Shown here piece by piece: positions 1 to 8,758 of a stretch of 64,000 nt of DNA (position 1 is its first letter; every line of letters begins with the position of its first letter). Origin of the DNA: Clostridium transplantifaecale (GTDB taxonomy: Bacteria > Bacillota > Clostridia > Lachnospirales > Lachnospiraceae). The notes under the pieces are model-generated. The model saw only the letters and a program-made list of their open reading frames with translations. It had not been told where the DNA came from and did no database searches. A program made the position numbers and the translations under genes. The DNA lies in assembly GCF_900626075.1 (NCBI RefSeq), contig NZ_UYZY01000003.1, forward strand, positions 744,001-808,000, written 5' to 3'.

Positions 1-235
1 CAAAAATGTCGGTTTTAGATTTAAAATAGCGGTAACAGAGTCCTGGCGAAACATTCATCCTGTCCGTAATATCCTGTACGTTCAAATCATGATATCCCTT
101 CTCCGCCAGAAGTTCCAAAGCCGTCTCGATAATTTCCTGTTTCCGTTCCCCCGGATCCTTGGAGACACGGGGACTCCGCGGACTGTTGCGCGCCCTCCGG
201 ACCCCTCTGTCGCCCGGATCATCTGAGTACCTCAT
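1..235 (-). CDS. TetR/AcrR family transcriptional regulator, N-terminal part (runs off window)
   Basis: The first 78 residues read from the minus strand end in a TetR-type DNA-binding domain: a helix with EIIETALELLAEKGY, then a turn and recognition helix DITDRMNVSPGLCYRYFKSK. A basic, Arg/Pro-rich tail of about 30 residues precedes it. The ATG at 235 follows a GGAGG site. The ligand-binding domain lies outside the window, so the inducer is unknown. The gene diverges from the sodium symporter gene, and an inverted repeat (ATGAGT-N6-ACTCAT) lies about 25 bases upstream of its start, so autoregulation and control of the symporter are plausible but inferred. Confidence 0.85.
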   Translation of the reverse strand, partial: MRYSDDPGDRGVRRARNSPRSPRVSKDPGERKQEIIETALELLAEKGYHDLNVQDITDRMNVSPGLCYRYFKSKTDIF

Positions 236-260
236 AAGCCTACCTCCATAGCAAATTTTG

Positions 261-278
261 ATGAGTGAATAAACTCAT
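261..278. promoter_or_regulatory. Candidate TetR operator palindrome
   Basis: A perfect inverted repeat ATGAGT-N6-ACTCAT lies 26 bases upstream of the tetR start in the divergent intergenic region. Size and symmetry fit TetR-family operators. The assignment to the neighbouring regulator is inferred from position only. Confidence 0.45.
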
Positions 279-419
279 TATCATCGAAATTCTCTTCTAT
301 GTCAAGCGGCCAAAGCAAAACATATCCGCCGTCTTTACCATTTTCCGTTAGTGTTCCTTCCTTAATAAAAGAGGTTCAATCATACTGTCCGGCAATTATT
401 ACCGTCCTAATAAAATAAG

Positions 420-448
420 TTGCTTTTATATGCAGGATATATTATGAT
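420..448 (+). promoter_or_regulatory. Candidate sigma-A promoter of the symporter gene
   Basis: TTGCTT at 420-425 and TATGAT at 443-448 are separated by 17 bp, about 200 bases upstream of the symporter start. The rest of the 236-651 intergenic region shows no gene; only the TetR-type palindrome at 261-278 and this promoter stand out. Confidence 0.45.
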
Positions 449-651
449 AGAAATGATTTTGCCGTTTAAAGCGGCATAGTAAGCCCGTTTGTCCCGGCCA
501 GGCATGAATATGGCAGATATTCAGCCGGAAAAGAGCCGAACCGGCAGATGCGCTCACACGGTGAAAAGCGCAGTTACAGTTTTTTCACCGTAACCAATGA
601 TGAAAGGCCCGCATGCGGACTTTCCACCATAACAACGAGGAGGTTTATTTC

Positions 652-1968
652 ATGAGTCACAAAAATGGTAATTTCAGCAGTTCGCTGGGTTTTGTCCTGG
701 CCTGCGTAGGGTCCGCGGTGGGCCTGGGAAATATATGGATGTTTCCATACCGTCTGGGTCAGTTCGGAGGAGCAGCCTTTCTGGTTCCCTATATCTTTTT
801 CATCTGCCTGTTCGGCCTGACCGGCCTGTCGGCGGAGTTTGCCATCGGGAGAAGGGCAAAGACAGGAACGCTTGGTTCTTATGAATATTGCTGGGCTCAC
901 AGGGGGCAGGGGAAAGTGGGGCGTCTGCTCGGCTGGATTCCGCTCCTTGGTTCTCTGGGAATCGCCATTGGATATTCAATTATCATCGGCTGGGTGCTGC
1001 GCTCCCTGGGCGGTTCGCTGTCCGGCGCCATTCTTTCGGAGGAGTCGGCCGCGTACTTTGCACAGGCTACGGGCAGCTTCGGAAGCCTGCCGTGGCATCT
1101 GGCAGTGGTGCTGATTACAGTCGTGATCCTGATCACGGGGTCTGTTACACAGATTGAGCGTGCAAACCGTGTGATGATGCCTATATTCTTTGTGCTCTTT
1201 ACCGTCCTGGCGGTCAGGGTATTTTTCCTGCCGGGCGCGTCCGCAGGCTACAGCTTTCTATTTGTACCGAAGTGGGAGCGTCTGAAGGATGTGAATACCT
1301 GGGTTATGGCCATGGGACAGGCATTTTTCTCCCTGTCTATCACGGGTTCCGGAATGATCGTATACGGTTCCTACCTTAATAAAAATGCAGATATTGTGGG
1401 CGCTTCACTGCGCACGGCAATGTTTGACACGGTGGCGGCTCTTCTTGCAGCCCTGGCTATCATGCCGGCTGTTTTTGCATTCGGCATTGAACCGGGTGCC
1501 GGTCCGTCCCTGATGTTTATCACGATTCCGAAGATTTTCGCACAGATGCCGATGGGGCAGATCTTTGCTGTTATTTTCTTCCTTTCCGTGGTGTTTGCAG
1601 GAATCACTTCTTTAATTAATATGTTTGAAGCGGTAATCGAAAGTATCCAGCATAGGTTTGAGGTACCAAGAAAACTCGCGGTTCTCCTATGCGGAGTAAT
1701 CTGCTTTGGAGTCGGCGTCTTTCTGGAAGCGGAGCCTTCCGTCGGAAGCTGGATGGATTTCATCACCATTATGGTGGTTCCGTTTGGAGCGGTGCTCGGA
1801 GCGGTTTCCATTTATTATATTCTTGGATACAAAGAAATCAGGAAAGAAATGGAGCAGGGGAGAGGAAAAAAACTGCCGCCCCTGTTCGGTAAAATTGCCT
1901 GCGGACTCTATGTCCCGCTTACGATTATCGTATTTATCCTGGGTATCATTTATAAGGGAATTGGTTGA
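652..1968 (+). CDS. Sodium:neurotransmitter symporter (NSS/SNF family) transporter
   Basis: A 438-residue polytopic membrane protein with the NSS hallmark in its first helix, GSAVGLGNIWMFPY, including the unwound Gly-Asn stretch that binds substrate and sodium in LeuT-type transporters. About 11 hydrophobic segments follow, as usual for bacterial NSS members. They import amino acids or related amines with sodium; the substrate cannot be read from sequence. The ATG at 652 follows GAGGAGG at 8-base spacing; an in-frame ATG 13 codons earlier lacks such a site. The TetR regulator is divergent upstream and the Spo0E-like gene follows. Confidence 0.9.
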   Translation: MSHKNGNFSSSLGFVLACVGSAVGLGNIWMFPYRLGQFGGAAFLVPYIFFICLFGLTGLSAEFAIGRRAKTGTLGSYEYCWAHRGQGKVGRLLGWIPLLGSLGIAIGYSIIIGWVLRSLGGSLSGAILSEESAAYFAQATGSFGSLPWHLAVVLITVVILITGSVTQIERANRVMMPIFFVLFTVLAVRVFFLPGASAGYSFLFVPKWERLKDVNTWVMAMGQAFFSLSITGSGMIVYGSYLNKNADIVGASLRTAMFDTVAALLAALAIMPAVFAFGIEPGAGPSLMFITIPKIFAQMPMGQIFAVIFFLSVVFAGITSLINMFEAVIESIQHRFEVPRKLAVLLCGVICFGVGVFLEAEPSVGSWMDFITIMVVPFGAVLGAVSIYYILGYKEIRKEMEQGRGKKLPPLFGKIACGLYVPLTIIVFILGIIYKGIG

Positions 1969-1993
1969 TAAAAAGGTACTTCACGTCAATTTT

Positions 1994-2212
1994 TGTCGAA
2001 TATTATCGGCCGAATTAGTTTGATTTTTAGGGGATCAGGACTTAAAATGAAGATATATCGAGGAAGCATTTACAAACATCCTTGTCTGTAAACGCGCCCG
2101 CGATTGCTGGCATCGGATATCTGGAGTTTAAGACTGTATTCCTGGATTGAGGGTCTGGAATACCGGTTTGTGCAAATAGTTTTTACAACAATGACAACAA
2201 TATCCTTCGACA
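1994..2212 (+). promoter_or_regulatory. Pair of Spo0A boxes upstream of the Spo0E-like gene
   Basis: A perfect 0A box TGTCGAA lies at 1994-2000 and a second, in reverse orientation (TTCGACA), at 2206-2212. Both precede the Spo0E-like gene starting at 2255, in a 286-base region with no other convincing gene. Spo0A control of a Spo0A-phosphate-lowering protein would be a feedback loop; this is inferred from motif and position. Confidence 0.5.
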
Positions 2213-2254
2213 GCGCCACAACTGAAGACAGCATTAACAAAAGGAGAGTAGGAT

Positions 2255-2410
2255 ATGGCAAATGCGAGAGAAGAATTGATCAGTAAAATCGAAAACGCAA
2301 GGGAACGGTTGAATAGAAGCATTGACACGGAGGATGAATATAAAGTGATTTATCAGTGCAGTGTAGAGCTTGATCAGTTATTAAATCAATATGTTGTAGC
2401 CGGTTACTAA
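2255..2410 (+). CDS. Spo0E-like aspartyl-phosphate phosphatase (small sporulation regulator)
   Basis: A 51-residue protein that is almost entirely two predicted helices. The second helix carries the Spo0E family signature S-x-E-L-D in YQCSVELDQLLNQY. Family members dephosphorylate Spo0A-phosphate and delay sporulation. The ATG at 2255 follows AAGGAGAG. A Rho-independent terminator begins 27 bases past the stop, so the gene is probably transcribed alone. Two perfect Spo0A boxes lie upstream. Family membership rests on size and motif; the activity is inferred. Confidence 0.75.
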   Translation: MANAREELISKIENARERLNRSIDTEDEYKVIYQCSVELDQLLNQYVVAGY

Positions 2411-2436
2411 GTGAATTACATATGTAGAAGTACATG

Positions 2437-2476
2437 AAAACGGGTGGTAAGATTCCCAGATCTTACCACCCGTTTT
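2437..2476 (+). terminator. Intrinsic terminator after the Spo0E-like gene
   Basis: A 16-bp stem, AAAACGGGTGGTAAGA with its complement, closes an 8-base loop and is followed by a T-rich stretch. It separates the Spo0E-like gene from the mraZ promoter. Confidence 0.9.
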
Positions 2477-2499
2477 CTGTATTTTTTTATAAATATTTC

Positions 2500-2528
2500 T
2501 TGCTATTTCCTTACATATGTACTAGAAT
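2500..2528 (+). promoter_or_regulatory. Sigma-A promoter of the mraZ/dcw operon
   Basis: TTGCTA at 2500-2505 and TAGAAT at 2523-2528 have the ideal 17-bp spacing. Transcription would start near 2535, directly in front of the MraZ boxes. Confidence 0.65.
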
Positions 2529-2535
2529 TAGAATA

Positions 2536-2605
2536 CAAAGTGGTAGAAAGTGGTGGAAAGTGGTGCCAAATGGTACCAGGTGGAAACGAAGTGGAGCACA
2601 ATGGA
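2536..2605 (+). promoter_or_regulatory. MraZ operator array (seven TGG boxes in about 10-bp register)
   Basis: TGG cores occur at 2541, 2551, 2561, 2571 and 2581, then at 2592 and 2602, mostly in an AAAGTGGT context. MraZ is known to bind direct TGG-type repeats spaced one helical turn apart in front of its own operon, so this is very probably the autorepression site. Seven boxes is more than the three or four usually described. Confidence 0.75.
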
Positions 2606-2620
2606 TGACAGGTGATTGCT

Positions 2621-3046
2621 ATGTTCATGGGTGAATACAATCATACAATCGATGCGAAGGGGAGATTAATTGTCCCCTCCAAATTCAGGGAACAGCTGGG
2701 AGACGAATTTGTCGTGACAAAGGGTTTAGACGGCTGTCTCTTTGTGTATGATAATTCTGAGTGGAAAAACTTCGAAGAAAAGCTCCAGTCACTGCCGCTT
2801 ACGAATACAAATGCCAGAAAGTTCTCACGTTTTTTCCTGGCCGGAGCTTCCGCCTGTGAGGTGGACAAGCAGGGAAGAATCCTTCTCCCCGCCGTGCTCA
2901 GGGAATTTGCGAACCTGGAAAAAGAAGTGGTTCTGGTGGGAGTGGGAAGCCGGATCGAGATCTGGAACAAAGCAACCTGGACCGAAAAGAACGTCTATGA
3001 CGACATGGACGAAATTGCAGAGAACATGGAAGGCCTTGGAATATGA
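2621..3046 (+). CDS. mraZ: MraZ, transcriptional regulator of the dcw cluster
   Basis: A 141-residue protein with two AbrB-like MraZ domains. The first begins [20 protein letters not shown] and the second holds [19 protein letters not shown]; the D-x-K/Q-G-R-x-x-x-P core recurs in both. It forms a ring-shaped oligomer that binds repeated TGG boxes and represses its own operon. The ATG at 2621 follows CAGGTG and gives the conserved N-terminus; a GTG three codons upstream is less likely. The stop codon overlaps the rsmH start (ATGA), so the two are translationally coupled. Confidence 0.95.
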   Translation: MFMGEYNHTIDAKGRLIVPSKFREQLGDEFVVTKGLDGCLFVYDNSEWKNFEEKLQSLPLTNTNARKFSRFFLAGASACEVDKQGRILLPAVLREFANLEKEVVLVGVGSRIEIWNKATWTEKNVYDDMDEIAENMEGLGI

Positions 3047-3987
3047 TATTTGGACACAAATCAGTACTTTTAGATGAGACAATCGAAAGCCTTAACATAA
3101 AGCCGGACGGCATTTATGTGGACGGGACCCTGGGCGGAGGCGGACATGCATACGAAGTGTGCAGGAGACTCGGAGAGGGCGGAAGGCTGATCGGAATTGA
3201 TCAGGATGCCGATGCCATCGCGGCAGCATCCGAACGTCTGAAAGAATTCGGAGATAAAGTAACAATTGTTAGAAGCAACTATGAGAATATCGAAGCGGTT
3301 TTAAGAGAACTGGGCATAAAAGAGGCAGATGGGATTTACCTGGATTTAGGTGTCTCCTCCTATCAGCTTGACACGGCGGACCGGGGATTCACTTACAGGG
3401 AGGACAATGCCCCCCTCGATATGAGAATGGACCAGAGAAATACGGAGACTGCGAAAGATATTGTAAATAACTACACTGAATCAGAACTGTTCCATATCAT
3501 CAGAGATTATGGAGAAGACAGATTTGCGAAGAATATCGCAAAACACATTGTCAGAGCACGGCAGGAAAAAGAGATTGAGACGACGGGAGAGCTGATTGAG
3601 ATTATAAAAGCCGCAATTCCGGCCAAGGTGAGGGCTACGGGAGGCCATCCGGCCAAGCGGACCTTTCAGGCAATCCGTATAGAGCTGAACAAGGAACTGG
3701 AGGTTCTGGAGAATTCGATTGATACCATGACGGATCTTCTGGCTCCGGGGGGGAGGCTTTCCATTATCACCTTCCATTCCCTTGAGGACAGGATTGTAAA
3801 GAACCGTTTCCGGACGAATGAAAATCCGTGTACCTGCCCGCCCGACTTCCCTGTGTGTATGTGCGGAAAGAAGAGCAGGGGCCGCGTGGTGACACGTAAG
3901 CCCATCCTACCGTCAGAGGAAGAACTCTCAGAAAACAAGCGTTCCAAGAGCGCAAAACTGAGGGTGTTTGAGAAAAATAGGAGGTAA
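3043..3987 (+). CDS. rsmH: 16S rRNA (cytosine(1402)-N4)-methyltransferase RsmH
   Basis: A 314-residue class I SAM-dependent methyltransferase, the usual length for RsmH (MraW). It starts with the diagnostic H-x-S-V-L-L-D-E, carries the SAM-binding [14 protein letters not shown] and the motifs [11 protein letters not shown] and [12 protein letters not shown]. It methylates N4 of C1402 in 16S rRNA to tune P-site decoding. Its ATG lies within the mraZ stop, and ftsL follows 5 bases after its stop. This mraZ-rsmH-ftsL order is the standard dcw start. Confidence 0.97.
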   Translation: MIFGHKSVLLDETIESLNIKPDGIYVDGTLGGGGHAYEVCRRLGEGGRLIGIDQDADAIAAASERLKEFGDKVTIVRSNYENIEAVLRELGIKEADGIYLDLGVSSYQLDTADRGFTYREDNAPLDMRMDQRNTETAKDIVNNYTESELFHIIRDYGEDRFAKNIAKHIVRARQEKEIETTGELIEIIKAAIPAKVRATGGHPAKRTFQAIRIELNKELEVLENSIDTMTDLLAPGGRLSIITFHSLEDRIVKNRFRTNENPCTCPPDFPVCMCGKKSRGRVVTRKPILPSEEELSENKRSKSAKLRVFEKNRR

Positions 3988-3992
3988 AACCT

Positions 3993-4475
3993 ATGGCTGC
4001 CAGAAGAAGACATCCTGAATATGCCGGTACTTATGTAGACGGCAATACCGTGAGAAAAGTAAATAGAACTACGACGCAGACAAAGCCGGAGCGCAGGGTA
4101 CAGGACGACTACAGACGCAGCCACGTTGTGAGGAGAAACAGGGAGAAAGCCCTCTATATGGACGGGCCTTATGTCTTTGCTTTGACTGTAGCAGCAGTAA
4201 TCACGCTGTTTTTGTGCATGAATTATCTGCACATTCAGGCTTCAATCACGACAAGAATCAACAATATAGAAGCGCTGGAGCTTAAACTTGAACATTTGAA
4301 ATCCGAAAATGATGCCCTTCAGACAAGAATCGACACTTACGTTGACTTGGATCATGTATATAAAGTCGCTACAGAAGAACTTGGCATGGTATATGCCAAT
4401 AAGAACCAGATTCTTTTGTATAATAAAACGGAAAGTGAGTATGTAAGGCAGTATGAGGACATCCCAAAACACTAA
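3993..4475 (+). CDS. ftsL: FtsL-type cell division protein
   Basis: A 160-residue bitopic protein: a basic cytoplasmic N-terminus of about 55 residues, one membrane helix (around residues 56-76, FALTVAAVITLFLCMNYLHI), then an extracytoplasmic heptad-rich coiled coil (around 85-115) ending in a short domain with ATEELGMVYA, as in FtsL/DivIC proteins. FtsL links the FtsQ(DivIB)-DivIC complex to FtsW/FtsI. Sequence conservation in this family is low, so the call rests on topology and position between rsmH and a class B PBP. Its 3-prime end overlaps the next gene by 23 bases. Confidence 0.85.
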   Translation: MAARRRHPEYAGTYVDGNTVRKVNRTTTQTKPERRVQDDYRRSHVVRRNREKALYMDGPYVFALTVAAVITLFLCMNYLHIQASITTRINNIEALELKLEHLKSENDALQTRIDTYVDLDHVYKVATEELGMVYANKNQILLYNKTESEYVRQYEDIPKH

Positions 4476-6612
4476 CAATAAACAGACCTTTCGGAAATAT
4501 ATGCAGGAAAAGCTGGCGATTACCGTAATGGTAATTACGCTGGCTTTGTTTGCACTTGTCTTAGTGCTATATAATATTGTGAAAAGTAAAGGGGAAGACT
4601 ATAACCAGATCGTTCTGAGCCACCAGGATTACGAGAGCCGGACGATCCCCTTTAAGCGCGGAAATATTGTGGACAGAAACGGAACATATCTGGCCATCAG
4701 TGAGAAAGTGTATAACCTGATCCTGGACCCCAAGCAGATTCTGGAAAATGATGAGAGCTATGAATATCTGGAGGCGACGTTAGACGCCCTGAACGAATGC
4801 TTTGGCTACGACCGTGAAGAGCTGAGGAAACTGATAAACGACAGAAAAGACAGCTACTATGTTATCTATGAAAAACAGATGTCGGCGGAGCAGAAGGAGC
4901 AGTTTGAAAACCTGAAACAGGCCAAAAACGATGAGTACAGAAAGCTGGCCGCCGATGAAGGAGGCAAAAAACGAATCACCGGAGTGTGGTTTGAGGATGA
5001 ATACAAACGAGTTTACCCATACAAAGATCTGGCCTGCAACGTCATCGGTTTTGCGATGAAGGACGGCAATGCCTCCGGCGGAGTGGAACAGTTTTATAAT
5101 GATGTCCTCACCGGAGTCAATGGCAGGGAATACGGTTATTTAAACGACGACTCCAATCTGGAGAGGGTAGTGAAACCGGCCAGAAACGGAGAAACTCTGG
5201 AGCTGACCATTGACACCAATATCCAGAAAATCTGCCAGAAATATATCGACGAATGGCAGGCAGGAATTGGAAGCAAGGTGGCGGCCGTCATCGTCATGGA
5301 TCCCAATAATGCGGAGATCCTTGCGATGGACACCAACATCCGTTACGATTTAAACGATCCTTATAATATGGACCGTTACTATACCCAGGAAGAACAGGCC
5401 GCCATGGATGAGAAGACAAAGGCGGATAACTGGTATAAGATGTGGAGGAACTTCTGCGTCAGCGATACCTTTGAACCGGGTTCCCCGCAGAAAGCGTTTA
5501 CCGTGGCGGGAGCCATCGAGGAGGGGGCTATCAGCGGCTATGAGACGTTTGAGTGCGGCGGTATGCTCCAGCTTGACAAGTGGAAAATCCGCTGTGTTGC
5601 CAGAAGCGGCCACGGCCCTCTGACCATTACGCAGGGACTCATGAAGTCGTGTAACGTCGTCATGATGAATATCGTGCGTCTGGAAGGCAAAGAAAAATTC
5701 AGCAAATACCAGAGTATTTTCGGCTTTGGTTCCAAAACGGGAATTGACCTTCCGGGAGAAGCCGATACAGCAGGCCTTGTATACAGGGCGGACAAGATGG
5801 GGCCCGTCGATCTTGCGACAAACGCCTTCGGACAGAACTACAACTGTACGATGATTCAGATGGCGGCCGCATACAGCTCCCTGATTAACGGCGGCTCCTA
5901 CTATGAACCGCATGTGGTCAGAAGAGTCTTGAACGACCAGGGCGCCGTAGTTCAGAAGAGCAGCCCGAAACTGGTCCGCGAGACCGTATCCGAGAGCACG
6001 TCGAGATTTATCAATGATGCGCTTTACCAGACCGTTTCCGGCGTGGGCGGTACGGCGGGTGCTGCGGCAGTAGAAGGATACCAGGTGGCCGGCAAGACGG
6101 GTACGGCCCAGAAGCAGCCGCGTGAAGAGAAAAATTACCTTGTATCCTTTATTGGTTATGCTCCCGCTTATGATCCACAGGTTCTTGTTTATGTCGTGCT
6201 GGACACGCCGAACCTGCCGGGAGAGGAACAGGCGCATTCCAGGTTTGCCAGTGAAATTTCAAGTAAAATCATGGCGGAAATTCTTCCCTATATGAACGTA
6301 TTCCCGGATACCGACACAGGACTTCAGGAGGATGAGGAACTGGCGGGAAGAGAAGAGGGAATCACAAGCGGAGAAATCTCCGAGACCCAGGAAGAGACCG
6401 GTGAAAGCGGAGAAAGTACGGCTCCGATGGAAACATGGCCGTCCTTTGATGACGAATTTATTGATTCCGGAGAGGAAGACTATAATTATCCGGACAGAAT
6501 GCCGGGAGGAACAGGCACATCGCCTGAAAGCTCCGGAGACGATATGACGGAACCGCCGGGCAGCACCGGGGCGCCGCCCGAGAGCAGCCAGGCTCCAAGC
6601 CCGCCGGCTTAA
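4453..6612 (+). CDS. Class B penicillin-binding protein (FtsI/PBP2B type)
   Basis: A 719-residue septal D,D-transpeptidase with a cytoplasmic N-terminus, one membrane helix (about residues 20-44), a PBP dimerisation domain and a transpeptidase domain. Active-site motifs are S344-P-Q-K, S399-C-N and K548-T-G. The usual S-T-x-K is S-P-Q-K here, keeping the catalytic Ser and Lys. About 90 C-terminal residues are acidic, Ser/Gly/Pro-rich and probably disordered; no PASTA repeats are visible. The ATG at 4453 lies inside ftsL; an in-frame ATG at 4501 is a possible shorter start. It probably cross-links septal peptidoglycan with FtsW. Confidence 0.93.
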   Translation: MRTSQNTNNKQTFRKYMQEKLAITVMVITLALFALVLVLYNIVKSKGEDYNQIVLSHQDYESRTIPFKRGNIVDRNGTYLAISEKVYNLILDPKQILENDESYEYLEATLDALNECFGYDREELRKLINDRKDSYYVIYEKQMSAEQKEQFENLKQAKNDEYRKLAADEGGKKRITGVWFEDEYKRVYPYKDLACNVIGFAMKDGNASGGVEQFYNDVLTGVNGREYGYLNDDSNLERVVKPARNGETLELTIDTNIQKICQKYIDEWQAGIGSKVAAVIVMDPNNAEILAMDTNIRYDLNDPYNMDRYYTQEEQAAMDEKTKADNWYKMWRNFCVSDTFEPGSPQKAFTVAGAIEEGAISGYETFECGGMLQLDKWKIRCVARSGHGPLTITQGLMKSCNVVMMNIVRLEGKEKFSKYQSIFGFGSKTGIDLPGEADTAGLVYRADKMGPVDLATNAFGQNYNCTMIQMAAAYSSLINGGSYYEPHVVRRVLNDQGAVVQKSSPKLVRETVSESTSRFINDALYQTVSGVGGTAGAAAVEGYQVAGKTGTAQKQPREEKNYLVSFIGYAPAYDPQVLVYVVLDTPNLPGEEQAHSRFASEISSKIMAEILPYMNVFPDTDTGLQEDEELAGREEGITSGEISETQEETGESGESTAPMETWPSFDDEFIDSGEEDYNYPDRMPGGTGTSPESSGDDMTEPPGSTGAPPESSQAPSPPA

Positions 6613-6630
6613 GGCCCTTAAAAAGGGCCT
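6612..6630 (+). other. Hairpin between the two PBP genes
   Basis: AGGCCCT and AGGGCCT form a 7-bp stem directly at the stop codon of the first PBP gene. No clear T-run follows, so it is at most a weak or processing-type element. Confidence 0.35.
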
Positions 6631-6723
6631 GCGACAGGCAGGGAAAAACAGCCTGGACCAATGTTAAAGAATAAAATCCTGATTTTTTAATATACTGTAC
6701 CAACGAAAGCATAAAGGTACCGC

Positions 6724-8466
6724 ATGAACAGAAATCAGACACATCACAGAGGAAGAATAGCGTTCGTATGCATCATGTTATGCCTGTGCATGGCAGGACT
6801 GACCGGAAGGCTGTTCTTCCTTATGATCTATAAAGCGGACTATTACAGCCAGATGGCGGAGGATCTGCACCAGAGGGAGAGGACGATCAAGGCTGCCAGA
6901 GGACGGATTCTGGACCGGAACGGAGTGGTGATCGCCGACAACAGGACAGTATGTACGATATCGGTGGTGCACAACCAGATCAAAGATCCGGAAAACGTCA
7001 TACGGGTGCTTTCCGACGAACTTGAAGTGCCGGAAGACACGGTCAGAAAAAAGGTGGAGAAATACTCGGCGCGAGAGATTATAAAGACCAACGTGGATAA
7101 AGCGGAGGGAGACAAGATCCGCGCCCAGGGACTTGCCGGGGTAAAGGTAGACGAGGATTATAAGCGCTATTATCCTTATGACAGCCTGGCCTCCAGAGTA
7201 CTGGGATTCACCGGCGGAGACAACCAGGGTATCATCGGGCTGGAAGTCCAGTACGAGAAATACTTAAAAGGCCAGGACGGAAAAATCCTGACGCTTTCCA
7301 ATGCGGCGGGAGTGGAAATCGAGAACGCGGCGGAGGATCGGATCGAGCCGGTGGCGGGCAACGACCTTGTCGTCACCCTGGATGTTAATATCCAGAAGTT
7401 TGCCGAACAGGCGGCCTATCAGGTCATGGAGAAAAAACAGGCGAACAGTGTGTCGGTGGTTGTCATGAACCCGAAGAACGGTGAAATTCTCGCTATGGTA
7501 AACGTGCCGGAATTCAACCTGAATGAGCCGTTTACCCTGATCCCGGGTATTGCGGCCGACGGTAACGGAAAAAGCTCCCAGGACCTGCTGAACCAGATGT
7601 GGAGAAACAAGTGCATTAATGATACGTATGAACCCGGTTCCACGTTCAAGATTGTGACCGCTGCTGCGGGACTCGAAGCCGGAGCCGTAAGGCTGACCGA
7701 TCAGTTCTCCTGCCCGGGTTTCCGCGTGGTGGAGGACCGAAAAATCAGGTGCCATAAAGTGGGAGGCCATGGAGGCGAGACATTCCTGCAGGGAATGATG
7801 AACTCCTGCAATCCCGTCCTCATCGACGTAGGGCAGAGACTAGGCGTGGACAATTATTATAAATACTTTTCGCAGTTCGGCCTGCTTGGAAAGACGGGAA
7901 TCGACCTGCCCGGCGAGGCGGCCACGATCATGCATAAGAAAGAGAACATGGGCCTTGTGGAACTGGCCACCGTCTCCTTCGGCCAGTCGTTCCAGATCAC
8001 GCCGCTCCAGCTTATCACGACGGCATCGTCTATCATCAACGGAGGAAACAGAGTTACGCCCCATCTGGCCGTAAAATCGGTCAGCCCCCAGACCGGCTCG
8101 GTGCACAATTTCGATTTCCCCTTAGGTGACAGAATCCTGTCCGAGGAGACCAGCGGCACAATGCGCTACATCCTGGAACAGGTCGTGTCCGAGGGCAGCG
8201 GTAAAAACGCCAAAATCGAAGGATACCGGATCGGAGGAAAGACAGCGACCTCCGAGAAACTTCCAAGAAGTCTGAAAAAATACATTTCCTCCTTCGTAGG
8301 TTTCGCCCCGGCCGACGATCCCCAGGTAATCGCCCTGATCACGATCGATGAACCGGAGGGAGTATACTACGGAGGCACGATAGCGGCCCCGGTTGTGGGA
8401 AGCATATTCGAGAATATCCTTCCGTATCTGGGGATTCCAAAGACGGAGGAGGAGTCAGAGGAATGA
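6724..8466 (+). CDS. Class B penicillin-binding protein (SpoVD/FtsI-like), KTG motif altered to KTA
   Basis: A 580-residue second class B PBP with an N-terminal membrane helix (about residues 8-33), dimerisation domain and transpeptidase domain, ending soon after the catalytic fold with no PASTA repeats. S306-T-F-K and S361-C-N are intact. The third motif reads G-K506-T-A-T-S instead of K-T-G, so the glycine before the beta-3 edge is Ala. It lies 111 bases after the first PBP gene. By position it corresponds to SpoVD or a paralogous FtsI; which of the pair serves division and which the spore cortex cannot be told from sequence. Confidence 0.9.
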   Translation: MNRNQTHHRGRIAFVCIMLCLCMAGLTGRLFFLMIYKADYYSQMAEDLHQRERTIKAARGRILDRNGVVIADNRTVCTISVVHNQIKDPENVIRVLSDELEVPEDTVRKKVEKYSAREIIKTNVDKAEGDKIRAQGLAGVKVDEDYKRYYPYDSLASRVLGFTGGDNQGIIGLEVQYEKYLKGQDGKILTLSNAAGVEIENAAEDRIEPVAGNDLVVTLDVNIQKFAEQAAYQVMEKKQANSVSVVVMNPKNGEILAMVNVPEFNLNEPFTLIPGIAADGNGKSSQDLLNQMWRNKCINDTYEPGSTFKIVTAAAGLEAGAVRLTDQFSCPGFRVVEDRKIRCHKVGGHGGETFLQGMMNSCNPVLIDVGQRLGVDNYYKYFSQFGLLGKTGIDLPGEAATIMHKKENMGLVELATVSFGQSFQITPLQLITTASSIINGGNRVTPHLAVKSVSPQTGSVHNFDFPLGDRILSEETSGTMRYILEQVVSEGSGKNAKIEGYRIGGKTATSEKLPRSLKKYISSFVGFAPADDPQVIALITIDEPEGVYYGGTIAAPVVGSIFENILPYLGIPKTEEESEE

Positions 8467-8516
8467 GAACGCCGCCGGGACGGCCGGGGGTCGGGATGGT
8501 GAGAGGGAGGGGATGA

Positions 8517-8718
8517 GTCTTCAGTCCCTGAATGTAGGTTGTCGCGGGTGGGGAATCCGGGAGAAAAAATTCCTACGGGGACTCGCTCCCGCTTGTGGAG
8601 CGCACAGCGGATGCTAAGCTCGATAATACCTCGCTAAGCACCGGCGGGCTCCAAGGTCCCCTGCGGAAAGTTTTCTCCCTCCTTCCCCACGGGAAAGTTA
8701 CGGCCCGGGACTGAAGAC
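8517..8718 (+). repeat. Dispersed repeat unit, copy A (part of composite locus 1)
   Basis: About 202 bp bounded by inverted ends GTCTTCAGTCCC and GGGACTGAAGAC. The interior has conserved blocks (GGGGAATCCGGGAGAAAAA, GGGGACTCGCTCCCGCTT, CCAAGGTCCCCTGCGGAAAG) shared with the copies at 8935, 30337 and 41528. It has no credible coding capacity. It begins 50 bases after the PBP stop codon. Confidence 0.85.
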
Positions 8719-8758
8719 GCGAAGGTTTCCGCCATCCCGAAACCGCGGCCTGCGGGGA

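Noticed and set aside
2541..2605. Short tandem repeats that might look like a CRISPR or microsatellite
   Set aside because: The 10-bp period, TGG core and place before mraZ fit the MraZ operator.
5350..6237. 295-codon open frame on the minus strand
   Set aside because: It lies wholly antisense to the transpeptidase domain of the first PBP, has no ribosome site and no recognisable motif; it results from codon bias.
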